NCBI GenBank assembly: GCA_001051155.2
Contig: JYIP02000004.1
Span: 2,164,383-2,228,382 of the forward strand
Source: Chrysoporthe austroafricana
Lineage: Eukaryota > Ascomycota > Sordariomycetes > Diaporthales > Cryphonectriaceae
DNA: 64,000 nt
Direction: 5' to 3'
The first letter of the stretch is position 1. Every line of letters begins with the position of its first letter. The notes beneath the pieces were generated by a model. It had not been told where the DNA came from and did not search any database. It saw nothing but the letters and a program-made list of their open reading frames with translations. Of the stretch, positions 24,501 to 37,134 are shown piece by piece. A program made the position numbers and the translations under genes.

Positions 24501-25297
24501 AGAGTGAGAAGACGACGCAATACCTGGAGACTCGGATCGAAAGTTTCCTAACCACATATGCGGAAACTTTGAGGGCGATGAGCGAGTCGGCCTTTGAGGG
24601 CCATAAGCGCAGTGTCGTCATCAAAATGCTCGAAAAAACGAAGAATCTCGACGAGGAGACCAACCGCATCTGGGGCCAGGTATCTAATGAATACTATGAC
24701 TTCGATCTCCGTGAGTGAACCAGATTATCGCATGCTGACATTGGTGGGGTAAGCTGACATTTGGAAACAGCACAAAAGACTGCAGGCCAAGTCAAACAGC
24801 TGACCAAGCAAGAGATGATTGAGTTTTTCGATCATTACATCAGCCCTGCATCGCCCGAGCGTGCCAAGGTCTCTGTGTGGATGGTAGCGCAGGCCACGAG
24901 CGACGTGTCGACCAAGCAAATTTCGAAGCTTGTCGGGAGACTGGATCTCAACTCGACCGAGCGCGAGTCCCAGGCCGCGACGGACCTGCAGGCGCGGCTG
25001 AGCGCGGCGGACCACGATGAGGACAAGGAGTTGGAAGGTCTGAAGGAGTACCTCCTGCACGACCTCAAGGTCGAGGAGGCCAAGATCGATGCCGCGGTAC
25101 GGGCGTGGAGGAAGCTGTCGCCCAAGGCTCATGGTGTGCAGGGTGCTCACGAGGAGCACAACCCGCCGTCGCTGAACGGGACGACAATCAGCTTTATCGA
25201 GGACCCGAGGGACTTCAAGGCTCAGCTGCCCGTCAGTGCGGGCGCGAGGCCAGTCAAGGACTTGACGGAGTACGAGGAGCTAGACTCGAAGCTCTAA
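21600..25297 (+). CDS. ste23: Insulysin-like M16A metalloprotease
   Basis: Zinc peptidase of the insulin-degrading enzyme/STE23 family, which degrades or trims small peptides inside an enclosed chamber. Four exons: 21600-22109, 22163-23017, 23075-24710 and 24771-25297, 1175 residues from the first ATG. The inverted zinc motif is His166-Ala-Val-Glu169-His170, and the third ligand region reads RELRAVDSENKKN with Glu260. Four M16 repeats are present; the C-terminal region includes EQLGYIVFSGIK, typical of the family. Intron 1 interrupts the gene just after His170 and ends in AAG. An ATG at 21882 would give a 1081-residue product starting MPLAEHEVRPAEL, near the usual length. The extra 94 residues contain only two acidic residues and many Arg and Ser, as in mitochondrial presequences. 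Confidence 0.93.
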
Positions 25298-26536
25298 ACC
25301 GACGGGCAAGGGGTTGCGGTCATCCACCTAGGGAGTTACGATGGAGATATGATCGAGGTGTGTTTGGGACAACATCCCAGACATACCTCCACCTAGAGGC
25401 TTATGTCTGAAGAATGACAACATGTTCAGCATCAGGCACCATGTCAATTATCCCACAGAGCAGGGAGCCGGCTAGTGAAGCAGACGTAGTTTCAACGATG
25501 CTAAATATTGGCAGAAATAGGCAGTCGGCTGTGGCAGTCCCGAATTAAGATGTCCAACAAGTAGCCAAGGCTAATGGCATCAGGTTGCACCGGAGGGTGT
25601 AATGGCTCTTGGGTTGATGCGCCAGCTGAGCCGCAGCAAGGGCCCTGAGGACCAACAGCAGGCCCCTGTCTCCCGCATGTCCTGCACCTAAGTACAGGCG
25701 GCGTGCTCAACCAGGGAAGGGCAGGCAGAATTTTACGAGACCCACGCCTCCCAGTAAGTACCCCGATAACTTAAAATAGCGTAAGAAGAGACTTAGCCAG
25801 CAACCATTTTTCAAGCCCTTGGTTGGTAACCTCAGAAAGGCAACACGACGTCAATAACCTTTTCGCCTTCTCTGCACCCGTTGAACGAGAGGACTGCTCC
25901 TGTCTCCAAAACACAATTAGAAGTCAGGCGACTTATTAACTTTATTACAGGTTGCGACCCCTACTGTATCGTGCAGGTACGTCAGAGACCGTCCTCATGT
26001 CTCCTGCATTCCGCAACAGAAGCCCTGCGAGAGTTTGCACGTACCAAGTCACCCCTCGAAACTCACTGCATTCGTTTGTCCCCAAATGCCGCCGGCGTCT
26101 TTTCACCCCCTCCATCCACAGACCAGACCGCACCTACAATCCAACACCCGCCTACCAACCAGTTCACTTCTCGATCTGGTGACAGCAGGCGTCTCCTGGC
26201 ACAGTCACAACAAACTTGAGCCCCGGTCCTAATTCCTCCTGCTTTTTATTCTTGTTTGCCTTGCCGGGCCGGTGTTGGTGTTCTGGCTGCTAAATGTTCT
26301 CTTCGCACCCTAGGGCGATTTCGTTTGACTTAACTTTCTCATCGACCTGCGAGACATTCTGCAACTCTGCATTCTTCGTCCACCATTGACTGCATATCGC
26401 ATTTCAGCGGCGCATCGAGATACCAACCTCCTTCTCCTCTCCTTTCGACCCCCCAGCGTGTCTCCTCTAATTTGCCAACCTGGAGCTGCGCGGGCAGCTC
26501 CCTTTCACCACGTCTTCCACCATCAAGAAACGGAAG
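25298..26536. other. Intergenic, M16 protease to deubiquitinase
   Basis: A 1.24-kb gap with the protease 3' region and a strongly pyrimidine-rich stretch after about 26,090 that looks like the promoter or leader of the next gene. No gene was recognised. Confidence 0.45.
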
Positions 26537-29500
26537 ATGTCACGTCCTGAGGAGTTGCCACGGTCGGCATCACCCCTGAAGCGTCGCGCCGGGAGCGCGC
26601 CGCCCGACGACGACAATCATGATCCGACCGAGGATATCGACATGCTCTCCCTCCCTCCCTCGACCGACAACCAGGACGCGTTGATAATAGATGGCACCCC
26701 GATCGAGGGCGTCGAGGAGGACGTGCGAGAGGTGGATGCCGACTCGGCCCGGGACGATGCTTCGACCACCGCGCAAGCCGACGGTAACGACGAGGACATC
26801 CCTGACTTAGTTGGCTTAGAGATGGACCAGGTCACTGTGGAAGAGACGCAATCTGGGTCGGAACCTGGTGACAGTACCCTAGTGAATGACGGCTCTGGCG
26901 CAAATGACGCCTCAGAGCAGGACTCTGCAGAGTCAGAAGGGCAACAGGACCAAAATTCTGGGGAGAGTAAAACCCAGACCCAGAATGGCTCCAGTGCCAC
27001 CAGCACAGACGAGGCCGCCGACTCGGACTCCAAGACGGTAGACACTGCTGCAACGAGCGTCTCCGTCGACGGCCCCGCCAAGAATCGTAAGTCTCATTAT
27101 CTGCCTACGCTTCTGCTCTCACTAATGCTCTCGCTCACAGTCTCCCTCCTCGGTGCAGCCCTCGACTCCGCAGCTAATGGCAAGGGCAAGGGGGGCCGAA
27201 GCGGTCGCAACAGCCCCGCCCCACAGGGGCCAGGAACCCGCGGTCGACAGGCGAAATCCGGACCGGCCTTGGGCCTGACCGGGCTGTCGAATCTGGGAAA
27301 TACTTGTTACATGAATTCGGCGCTTCAGTGTATCAGGAGCGTCGAGGAGCTCACTAAATACTTTCTGACCGAAGAATACGCCGAGGAGCTGAACTTCGAC
27401 AACCCGTTAGGTCACGGGGGAAATGTCGCGCGAGCATACGCGTATCTTCTGGGCATGATCTACAAACAGGATCCTCCGCCTGGCGTTATCATGCCGCGGA
27501 ACTTCAAGGATGTCGTTGGCCGGTATGCGCCTCAGTTCTCCGGCTGGGCGCAACAGGATACTCAAGAGTTTTTGGGATTCTTGCTGGATGGCCTTCAAGA
27601 GGATTTGAACCGGGTCAAGAAGAAACCCTATATCGAGAAGCCGGATTCTACAGACGATATGGTTGGGAATCCAGAGAAGATCCGACAGCTAGCTGAAAGG
27701 GTTTGGGGCATCCACAAGGCGCGCGACGACTCAGTGATCGGTGATCTTTTCACTGGACTGTACAAATCGACGCTTGTTTGTCCAACGTGTGCGAAAATCA
27801 GCATCACCTTTGAGCCATTCACCAATCTAACGCTCCCGCTGCCGGTCCAAAATGTTTGGCTGAGAAAAGTCAAATATTTTCCGTTGGACGACAGGCCAGT
27901 CTGCGTGGTGATTGAACTCGACAAGACAGCAAGCATCAGGGCGTTGAAGGAGTTCCTCTCTTCCCGAGTCGGTGTACCGGTCGAGCGTCTCATCGGAGCG
28001 GAGGAGTACAAGGACAAATTCTTCAAGATATACGATGACGGTCAGCAGGCGTCAGATGAGATTCAAAAAGACGACATGCCTTGCTTCTTCGAATTAGAAG
28101 CACCACCAACGAATCTTTCTAAGAAGAAGAAATCATACAGGTACTCATCTATCCTAAACACTCATGACGACATACCCTCAGCGGACGATCCGCTTGCAGA
28201 GCAAATGGCCCAGAACATGGCGGTTCCGGTGTTCCACAGGCTCAATCCGCGATTGTACAAGTCAGGCAGGATGCCGTCAGCGCGATCCTCGGAATACGTG
28301 TCACCACCGCACTTCATCACACTGAATCCTGAAGAGGTTTGCTACTCCAATGGGATATTATCGTGGAAACCTCCATACTGACGTCTTTGTAGGCCCGTGA
28401 TGAAGACAAAATTCGCCGCAAGATTTTGGAGAAGGTTGCCACCTTTACCACACACTTTCCACCATCATCGTTGCATGGTGGTGAGCCGACTGGTACCTCT
28501 GACCCTGATCACTCGCTCATCAATGCCTCCGATGCAGACTCGGATGGTAGGGTCGTAGCAAAATCTGTGGAAGGCGAAGAAGACATTGTGGATGTGAGCA
28601 TGCGGGATGTTGCCCAAACACCATCGGCGCAACAGGATACTGATAGGTATGTCGTCATATTTCACGGATTGGATGCGCCAGCAGCTAGCTAACGCGGAAC
28701 GAAGGCCGTCGAATATCCTCAAGAGGTTCAATACCCAGCGGCCTGAATGGCTTGATTCAGCAGTGTATCTCGATGGTCAACTTCAGGGCTTGTTCGACTT
28801 GAGTTTCTTTTCTGAGACCTCTGCTATTCCTAGTGGGTGGAGTACTATTGGCTCAAATCCCGACAAACTCTTTCCAAGGCTCGAGTCAAGAAAGCCCCGA
28901 CCTCTCAGTCCAAGTGACGAGGACATGCCAAGTCCATCCGGTTCTGGCACAGCTTCTGAGGAGAGCAGCACCGACGAAACTCCTGACATTGCACCCGTTC
29001 CTGAAATCTCGACTAGAATGCTCGAGGAGTCGAGCGACGATGAGGCATTCCCGGAACCCACGGTTCGTCACTTGCGAGACTGTAATAATACTTTGGATTG
29101 GAACTGACAGCTCCCAGGAATTGCCCCACCGAAATCCGAGACCGGGTTTGAAGGGTGGCAAGAAGAAGATGAAGGGGTACAAGACCTATTCGAAGAAGGG
29201 CCAGAAGAGGTTCAACAAGCAGCAACACCAGCAAAATGCCAGACGGTCGTACCACCAGCAAAACCATAGTCTCAACCTCTTGGACGACAACGATCCTGAG
29301 TGGGGCTCCAAGGCTGATGGCGGCCCGCTGGTCCGTCTCGGCGAGGGTATCGTAGTGGACTGGAACCCAGATGCGTGGGATCAGGTCTTTGGTCGAGAAC
29401 CCGACAGCAATGATAACAAGTCTGCAACTCGATCGACATTCTTGCCGACAGCTATTGAGACGCTGAAAGACCCGCAGCTCGAGGCCAAGATCCAGGCTCG

Positions 29501-30098
29501 CCGGGCGCGCTCTGGCAAGGGGATCGCCTTGGACGACTGTCTGGCCGAATTTGAGAAAGAAGAAATTCTGTCCGAGGACGATAAATGGTATTGTCCTAAG
29601 TGCAAGGAGTTTTGTCGAGCGGCCAAGAAATTCGACCTGTGGCACACACCAGACATCCTAATCGTGCATCTCAAGCGGTTCAGCTCTGCCGGTCATCGCC
29701 GCGACAAGATCGACGCTACTGTCGACTTCCCAATCGAGGGCCTTGACATATCCAGTCGAGTTCTTGAGAAAGACGACGGCAAACAGGAGGTGTACGACCT
29801 GATTGCTATTGACGATCACATGGGTGGCCTGGGCGGGGGTCACTACACTGCCTTTGCCAAGAATTTCGAGGATGGCGCCTGGTACAAGTTCGACGACACC
29901 ATAGTATCACCAGTCAGGGATACCTCGAGGATGATCACATCCCATGCGTACCTGCTGTTCTACCGGCGTCGCAGCGACGGCCCGCTCGGCGGGCCAAAGC
30001 TAGAAGCAGCGTGTCGCCAATACGCGCGCAAGTCCCACGATGAGGATGACTCTAATGACGACGAGGCCGTCAACAGCGAGGGTACAGAGTCCCGCTAG
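26537..30098 (+). CDS. ubp12: Ubiquitin-specific protease, UBP12/USP15 type
   Basis: Cysteine protease removing ubiquitin from substrates. Five exons: 26537-27086, 27141-28336, 28393-28646, 28705-29062 and 29118-30098, 1112 residues. The first 220 residues are acidic and disordered. The catalytic domain starts with the Cys box [17 protein letters not shown] (Cys239), followed by [30 protein letters not shown] and the zinc knuckle [15 protein letters not shown] long acidic insert (about 620-810) splits the domain. The second half has [25 protein letters not shown] and the His box [14 protein letters not shown] (His1028) with YKFDD. These blocks match UBP12/USP4/USP15. I see no N-terminal DUSP domain, which that subfamily normally has. 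Intron 1 is 54 nt, a multiple of three, without a stop. Intron 3 ends in AAG. Confidence 0.93.
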
Positions 30099-30914
30099 TC
30101 ACTCATCACTCGCTGTCGTGACTTGAGAGCCAAGATGCAGCAGAGCTTAACATCGATTCTGCCCCGACTCGGGAGCTATGGCTACTGTCTGGACTACCAT
30201 CTCTAGAAATGCATGAGTCAAGTACAACGACATACCATCACAAAGACAATGTCCCGTCAACTCTCGTGCTAGCGCTTGTGCAGGATTCGGATCCGAACGC
30301 GGATCCGACGTATACTCATCCGCGTGAGGGGCTCGTTCTTTCTGGCCACATACAGGATGAGGCGCGCCGGGCAGCTAAGCCAGAGGGGTTCGGGGTTCAA
30401 GGCGGAAGAGGTCGCGCAACATATTCACTTTCTCGCATCATTGGGCGGCTCATGAATGACACTAGAGGTGAAAGCGGGGCTGTCGAACTCGAACTCCCCG
30501 ACGATAATGTGTCTTACAGTTGCGCACCAAGAACATATGAGATTATGAAGAGACGGTCCTAGACTTTAGAGGAATGCAATTCCCCTTCCATAGAGGAAAT
30601 AGTGTGTAAGGTATTGCTGTATGAGTACTGCAACTCAGGCTCGGGCTGATATTGTTCATTGTGCGCCACATATAGGCATCTGCGGTCCTCCATCGCTCTC
30701 TCCCTCGCCGGTTATATCCTCTACCCTACACTAAGTCTCAACCGTGATCCCACCCTTTTTCACAGTCTACGAAGCGTAGTCGACATTGGATGGTTATACG
30801 AACGGAACGGAGACGCCGAGGTTCTTACGATTTAGAAAACGCCGAGCCCTCTCGAGGATACCCCAGTTATGCCTAAAAGTCCCTCGGCAATACCTTGGGC
30901 CCGCCATAACAAAG
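30099..30914. other. Intergenic after ubp12
   Basis: Start of a 9-kb gene-poor tract. A 117-codon plus-strand frame at 30209-30562 has no recognised motif. The remainder should include the deubiquitinase 3' region. Nothing else is supported. Confidence 0.4.
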
Positions 30915-30949
30915 TTTTTTTTTTTTTTTTATTTTTTTTTTTTATTTCC

Positions 30950-31005
<56 letters not shown>

Positions 31006-31009
31006 TGAA
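30915..31009. repeat. Poly-T and (TA)n(TG)n microsatellite
   Basis: Runs of T broken by single A residues (30915-30947) lead into about eleven TA units (30950-30971) and about nineteen TG units (30971-31009). It is a compound simple-sequence repeat with no coding potential. Confidence 0.95.
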
Positions 31010-32415
31010 CAAGAAAAGAGAGGGGCAAATCACTCGCTTTTAAATACAGCTTAGGTGGTGGTATAATGGCCAGACACTGACTCCAAAGTCCCGAGGCTCT
31101 TAATTTGAGCTCAAGTTGACCGAGCTTCTCATATAGACGAGGCTGGACCGGGGTAGCCTTGCCTCCTTCCCAGAGTCTTGCTATGGTATACCAGTATTGG
31201 GGGTATCCTAAGTGCCTACCCTTCGTGTTTTCTCCACTGGGTGACGGTCCAGAACAATTCGGCCGGGTGCTTGTACGTCGACTTCAACACTGTCGGCTCG
31301 AGGTAGCACCCGGTACTGGGTAACGCACGTGGGCGTCTACCTCCCTCCCCGGGGGAGCCCACGCTTGGGTTTGCGTTTGTCTCTATAATATATCTCTTGT
31401 CTCTCTCCTGCCCCGGTCACTCCTTTCTACTCTCTCATCACCTGGCCCTCTCTCGTGGCCCCCGGGGGCCCTACCCAATACAGTATATATATATATATGG
31501 CCTGATCATTAGGGTGCAGGCAGCTGGATTTCCTGAAAACTAGGTCCACAAGCCCTCATCCGGAGTAATATAGAGGATGTAGTGTAGGGGCCGCTTTTTG
31601 CGCAAGTGGTTGGGGAGATTGATTCAGTACCTATCTCGGGCGGAAGTGGATCAGAGAACCTTCCACCGAGACGCTGTGGGGGGGGGATAAAGAATAGAGA
31701 AATCCGGTGCCAATGATGCCCGCTTAAGTTGTCAGTCCAGGTCGCAGTATGGAGCAAATCTCATGGCTGCGCGGAGCCGCGCGTACGCGTTTTAACCAAA
31801 GGCCAAAGTACCCGGCGAAGCTCCGGACGCAAGGAGCGGCTTCAGGGATGACGCGCACGGGTTTCGCAGTCGTAGGCGAGAGAAAAAAAAAGATCACTTG
31901 ACTATCGGGGCAGGAACCGAACACAAAGTGCGCCGAGAGCATCATCACCAAGAGCCACCCCGTGGCGGGTTCTCGCCCCGGGGCCCGAGCTTAACGTAGT
32001 CCAGCAATTGAGTTTGATCGCCGACGACTTGTTCCAATTTAGGTTCACCTCGGCCACTATGATGTCTGAGAATGGCAGTCATCCTGAGGCCGAGTCATGC
32101 CCTTCGAGAGAAACGGGTGAGAAGGTTGGGAGGCCCGCCAAGGCGTCGGATTTTATTCCTATCGAAGGCGAGAAGTGTGGTTGACCGACCATTCAGGATA
32201 CGTATAGAAGAATGTGCAATTCATGTGTCAGTCGTCGAGAAAGCACAGTGAGAAGAGGACATCCGAATTGAGACGGCTTATCAAATAAGGTCCGGTCCAA
32301 GAAGACACCGATCTGACGTTGGCTGTTGAGCATTGCAGCGCGGTTGTTTATGTCTTCGTGATATTGGACTCCTGCTATCATGTGACTTAAATGCTTAACC
32401 GCTTGCTCGATACTT

Positions 32416-32421
<6 letters not shown>
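31010..32421. other. Gene-free tract, possible repeat remnant
   Basis: No credible open frame. The piece from about 31,010 to 31,484 lies between the TA/TG array on its left and a second short TA array (31484-31498) on its right, and has a pol III A-box-like TGGTATAATGG near 31060. It is C/T-rich near its right end. It could be a decayed short mobile element, but no terminal repeats or coding remnants were found. The segment after 31,900 has nothing recognisable. Confidence 0.3.

Positions 32422-32457
<36 letters not shown>
32422..32457. repeat. (CTG)12 trinucleotide repeat
   Basis: Twelve perfect CTG units. On the minus strand they fall in a 116-codon open frame (32193-32543) and would encode poly-Ser, but that frame has no other feature that argues for a gene. 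Confidence 0.95.
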
Positions 32458-32459
<2 letters not shown>

Positions 32460-34543
32460 ACGTACATCCTGCCGCGACCTTTCCAAGTATCTATGCTTTG
32501 CAGAAAGGCAATCTTGGGTGTGTAGCATGCTTTGTCTGTGCACAGGTTCTAGATCGTGTGCTGTGGTAGAGTAGAGTTGTCCCCTTCCGATAGTCGGATA
32601 GTTGACGGAGCCGCTTCCGTGAACGAGTTCAAATCGTCACCAGACGTCGTCGGCGACACTATGGAGGCCGTGAGGGACGTGGGCCAAGCCATGAGGTCGG
32701 GAGCTTATTTGTAGCGTGTCGACTCGAGGGCACATGGCGATAACAAATCTAGGAAGCCGGTTGGCTCAGGGAGGCTTCGGCATAAATTTATCGGGGGCAC
32801 GCCAAGGCAGTCGAAGTCGGTTGCTGGACTGGTGTGACAAGCACCTTGCTGAGAAGCACGCAGAAAAGCCCTGACATGAGAGCGACCTTCCTCCATTCCT
32901 ACGTCGCCTTGCGCTGCGAAGTTGACTTTTTGACTGCGCAGATGATGTCAAACCTTCAACATCCTGCAGATCCAGATCCGGGGCATCGGGCGGCACGCAT
33001 TTGTAGGCATGCTTCAGGCTATGCCTGAAGTGGATGCCTGTGACAAGCAACCAGCAGAGGCCTGGAGCAGAGCAGCCGAGCGATGGTTCGTTCGACCGGT
33101 AGTTGAGGCAAAGGTATCATCGGGCGCTTCGATGAGACAAGACGTTGGCGCACCGTACGGAGCCCCGGTACCCGTTCAAGGCGCGGTGGCCGGATACTCT
33201 CTGCAGCCGGATAAGACGTCGTGCAGCTGCCGACCATACGTGTGAGGGCTGCAAGCTGTCAGCTGTCAGACGAGGCGGGAGGTGTGTGTGGATGCACTGG
33301 CTCAGTCGGGGAACTATGCCCTATCAGTGCCTCGCATACTGGCCCGAGGAACCACCGTCTGGAGCGGACATGCCCTGGGATGACATTTGTGAGCCATGAA
33401 AGCGGCGTCCGATCTACACATTGCCCGCGGTCGACAGATCAGCCGGGGTGGGAGGCAGTAGGACTGGCTGGTTTGTTGAACGACTCCGGTGGCCTCGCAC
33501 CTCGCGAAAGGTGTGGCAACCGATTGGCGAAAGGACGAGCACAACAGTCGGGGCTTAAGGGAATGCACACAGCTGGTCCCCAGCCGACACCTCCTGGCCT
33601 GAAACTATATGGTTGGCCATATAGACACAACCAGCGGGTCGGGCAGTTGCCCAGCTTGCTCCTCCGTCCCACGCGCGCAGCACGACACTAACCGCCCGCG
33701 CATGAGGGTTGAGTGGGTTCTGCCGTCAGATACAAGATCGCCAAGAGCTTGTACTGCTAGCTTGCGACACCCTAGAAAGTGCAGTACTACTTGGCTTCCT
33801 GTCCTTACATTGTGAATGTCGAGGCAATTGAGATGGGCCATAGCGACCGAATTCCCAGCTGGTCAGGAGACCGTGGCTTCCACTACCGGCGGCGCATGCG
33901 AGGATGTTGCTGAATTTAGCAGGTCTCTGAGCCCTGTGTGGGCATTGGGCTACTTTTGGCCAAATCGAACGCGGCTGTTGGGCATCTTGATCGGGAAGGT
34001 CGCGGATGAGAGACTGCGCGTCTAGGAGTCTTGGAAAGGGGAAGATAAGAGCTAGAACGGAAAGGGAAAATAGACGAGATTGTAGTCTCGCGGACCACCA
34101 ACGTCGCGACAGGCTAGTATGCCGCCGGTAAGAGAGATCCTCTCTCGAGAGGCAAGGGTTCTGTACTATGTCAATGGCAGACATGGACCCCCGAAAAGTT
34201 GTCCCAGCGGAGAAGTGCTAATGGGGTAGGATTCGAGGCTCTGAAGCGAACTTGGAAGGATGACGGCGAGTAGGCGAGGGCTACGATCATTGCTGCCTAC
34301 AGTGCACTGTGGCACGTCTCAACGGCTGGCCGCTGCTCGGGTACGTACTGATTGCAATGACAGCGCGCGGTCAACTGAAAGGGAAGCATCGCAAGGAGAC
34401 CCCATCACGGCGATCAAGGCGGCGGGGTCGGGAATTTGAAATTTGCCGCAGACAAGATGAGGTCTGATTCGGCGGGACTGGACGATGATGACTGGCAGAT
34501 TGACGACAGATAAGCTTGGTCTCAGCTCCAGATGCGAGGGTAG
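32458..34543. other. Gene-free tract
   Basis: Numerous overlapping short frames on all strands, none with a motif, biased codon use or splice partners. I see no gene or RNA. Confidence 0.45.
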
Positions 34544-34595
34544 TGGCTGGCTGGCAGGCTGGCCGGTCGGCCGGCCGTCCGGCCGTCCGGTGGCC
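34544..34595. repeat. GGCT/GGCC-rich simple repeat
   Basis: Alternating GGCTGGCT, GGCCGG and GGCCGTCC units form an imperfect short-period repeat, part of the low-complexity character of this tract. Confidence 0.8.
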
Positions 34596-37010
34596 ACTGA
34601 CGACATTCTCGTAGGTTTGGAGCGGCAAAAGCTTGCGCGCGCCCATGGCTTGTGATATCAGCCCGCAATGTGAAGAAGACAGGATGACGGTGGGTCAGCC
34701 TCTGATCTGCTGCAGATCCCTCTAGCCTCACAAGCGCCAACCCCGGGTGTCTTGGAGCAAGAGGTGCTTGCCAGCCAGCCAGCCAGCCAGTCCTGCCTGT
34801 TCCACCTGTTGTCGTCTTCACTGCCCATCCGTGACTGAGCCAGTGCGGCCGAGGATGTGGAAGCAGGACGACCGTGTAGGAGGTTGTTGAGTGGCCTGCT
34901 CCTGTGTTGTGTTGACTGGCGACCGTTGTGCCGAACAGGCCGGGCAGCCACGAATTGTACTCTTGAAGTACCTGGCATTAGCGTGGCGAAGGATTGAGAT
35001 TGAGGGGATGGAATCTTCGATGGTCGTTCTGGCTGTGTTCTGGAAGGCGTATGGAAGAAGTGGAAACACCGGCCAAGCCTTGGCTCGCGTTATTTCCAGG
35101 CATGGTGGCCTGCATCATCCTCGGCGGCATGGGGTAAGACATGCAACCCCTCTCGTCACTGTGGAGGGGCGTCCCCGGCTCTACTGGCTGCGGTGGCCCT
35201 CGCCAATTCGCCTGCGGTGGTGTAGCTTGCCGATCACAGTCCACCTTGGGGCCGGTCTAGCGCAAGCTGCTGTTGGCCGGCCGGGCTGGCCTGCACCGCT
35301 GTGCTTCACGAGAGCCACCGCATACCGCAGCGTTGTCCCGTCTCACAGCCCACGGCATGGAGCACCCCAGGACAGACACCTCGGCACGCTGGGCGTCTCT
35401 ACCCTCTCGTCCTGCTCGGCCGGTCAGCTGTCGGGCGAGGGCCGGCCTGGTAGCCTTGTCGACCCTGCTCGCCTGCATTCGGTGGTCTGCCCTGTAGGGC
35501 AATCTTGGTTTCCAGCGCTGCATCCTGTATTCCCGCAGGGCGTGGGCGGCACAGTCCAGGGAAAAAAGAGGGGTCCGCGAACCGTACAGTAGTCGCATCG
35601 ACTGCATGCAGCCACTCATTGTACGGGGCCATTGTCCTCCCTAGAGACACACAATGCCGCGCCGTTGCTCCCTTTCCCTTGGGGTTACGCCACCGGTCCC
35701 CGACTGCGGATTGCTGATCGAGGATCGATAACGACGCTGGGGATGCCGTGAGCTGGGGCGGGCGCCAGCAGGCCGGCACTGCGCTTGGCCACGCCGTGCC
35801 ATGCGTGCCATGCGCTGCGCGGCGCGGCGCTGCGCTGGCCTGCCGTGCCGCGCCGTGCTGCGCTCTGCCCCTGCCCATTTCCGTCAGCTCCTGTCCACTG
35901 TCCAGACGATCATCACCACTGCAATGCCAACACCACCGACCCATATCTCCCCCGCCCGTCACAACACAAGCGCGGTCTCACATCCCGTAACTGCCGTGTC
36001 TCGTCTTGGCACTGGTCGAATTTCTCGAAAGCGTCGAGCCGTGCTGTGTCTCGCTCCCGGCGCACCTCATTCGCCGGTGCTGCCGCGCTCGGGGGTCCTG
36101 TGAGGATCGGCAGCGATCATGTACTGATCCGGCGCGCTGGGTGGGAGGGAGGATGAACAAAGGCACGGATGGAGCGCTCCCATCTGCCGTGCCTCGTCGC
36201 CCGGCCCTCAGCGTCTTTGTACTTGCAGATGCATCAACCGCATGGTGGGGACTTGACGGCCTCTGCCTGCCTCATGCGTAATTTATTACCCTCGGCTGCT
36301 TCGCTCCTGCTGCAGGCAGGACGGACGGACGTGAAGCTATCGGGGAGGGGTACCCACAGGATACACGACCGCCGACACGTACGTACTGTGCTGCGGACCT
36401 CAGCATGCGAGGCGAGCCCGTCTCGGCGCCTGCTGAAGCTCCCGGGAGCCTGGGTTCAAGTACGGAGCTGCCACGTCAATGATGATAGCGGTAGCAAATA
36501 GTTAAATAATACCATTGCGGGGTATCTTGGGGGTATCTTGGGAAGAGATCAGGTGCGCAGATACCGACAATGCGAACCCAGCCCAGCTGCGGTGCGCTAC
36601 TACCACAGCAGTACTTACAGCCAGCCAGTCAGTCACAGTACGGGCACCTGAGGGAAGGGTCGGGGATCACCAAGGACGGGACGCTGGAGCAAGCGCCGCA
36701 GAGCAGATACGGAGCCGCCCTGGATGCGTGGGTGCTTGCATTACTATGTACTATGATAGTAGGTGCATAGGTGCCCAGGTACCACACCACGGCGGGACGC
36801 CCTCGCGGGTACATGGCGGGGGGCGCTCGGCCGTTCCTTCCCAACTGGTAAGGTGTACAGGATCGTCTGCAGGAGCGGCCGTCAGGCCCAAGGTACCCTT
36901 GCATCTCGTACCCCGGCGCCCCCCTGGCCCTGCCTGCGTTCCTCCCACCTGCACCCTTCCTTCCTCCTCCCTCATGCCGTACTGTGATGCCCTGGCCTTG
37001 CCGTGCCCTG
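34596..37010. other. GC-rich gene-free tract with simple repeats
   Basis: Includes a CCAG tetranucleotide run (34771-34790) and a TGCC/GCGC-rich patch (about 35797-35875). Frames of up to 233 codons occur (34891-35592 +, 36629-37255 -) but they are compositionally driven, overlap on opposite strands, and show no domain. No gene is called. Confidence 0.45.
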
Positions 37011-37044
37011 CGATGCGATGAGATGAGATGAGATGAAATGAAAT
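37011..37044. repeat. (GATGA)n-like repeat
   Basis: GATGC, GATGA and AATGA pentamers in tandem, imperfect. Confidence 0.85.
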
Positions 37045-37081
37045 TGAATTGGAAATGAATACAAGGTTCCTGAGAGGCCCC

Positions 37082-37134
37082 GTCCCCCGTCCCCGTCCCC
37101 GTCCCCGTCCCCGGCCAGGCCAGGCCAGGCCAGG
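37082..37134. repeat. (CCCCGT)n then (CCAGG)n repeat
   Basis: About five CCCCGT hexamers followed directly by CCAGG pentamers. One strand is C-rich and the other G-rich; the G-rich strand has several runs of four or more G, so a G-quadruplex is possible. Confidence 0.85.

Noticed and set aside
31050..31125. tRNA-like segment with a pol III A-box-like TGGTATAATGG and CTCCAAA
   Set aside because: No acceptor stem, no proper T-loop B box, and the anticodon stem does not pair.
32193..32543. Minus-strand ORF with a poly-Ser run from the CTG repeat
   Set aside because: The Ser run comes from the microsatellite and the rest has no family features.
34891..35592. 233-codon plus-strand open frame in the gene-poor tract
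   Set aside because: It is long only because the region is GC-rich with few stops; overlapping frames of similar length occur on the other strand and no domain is visible.
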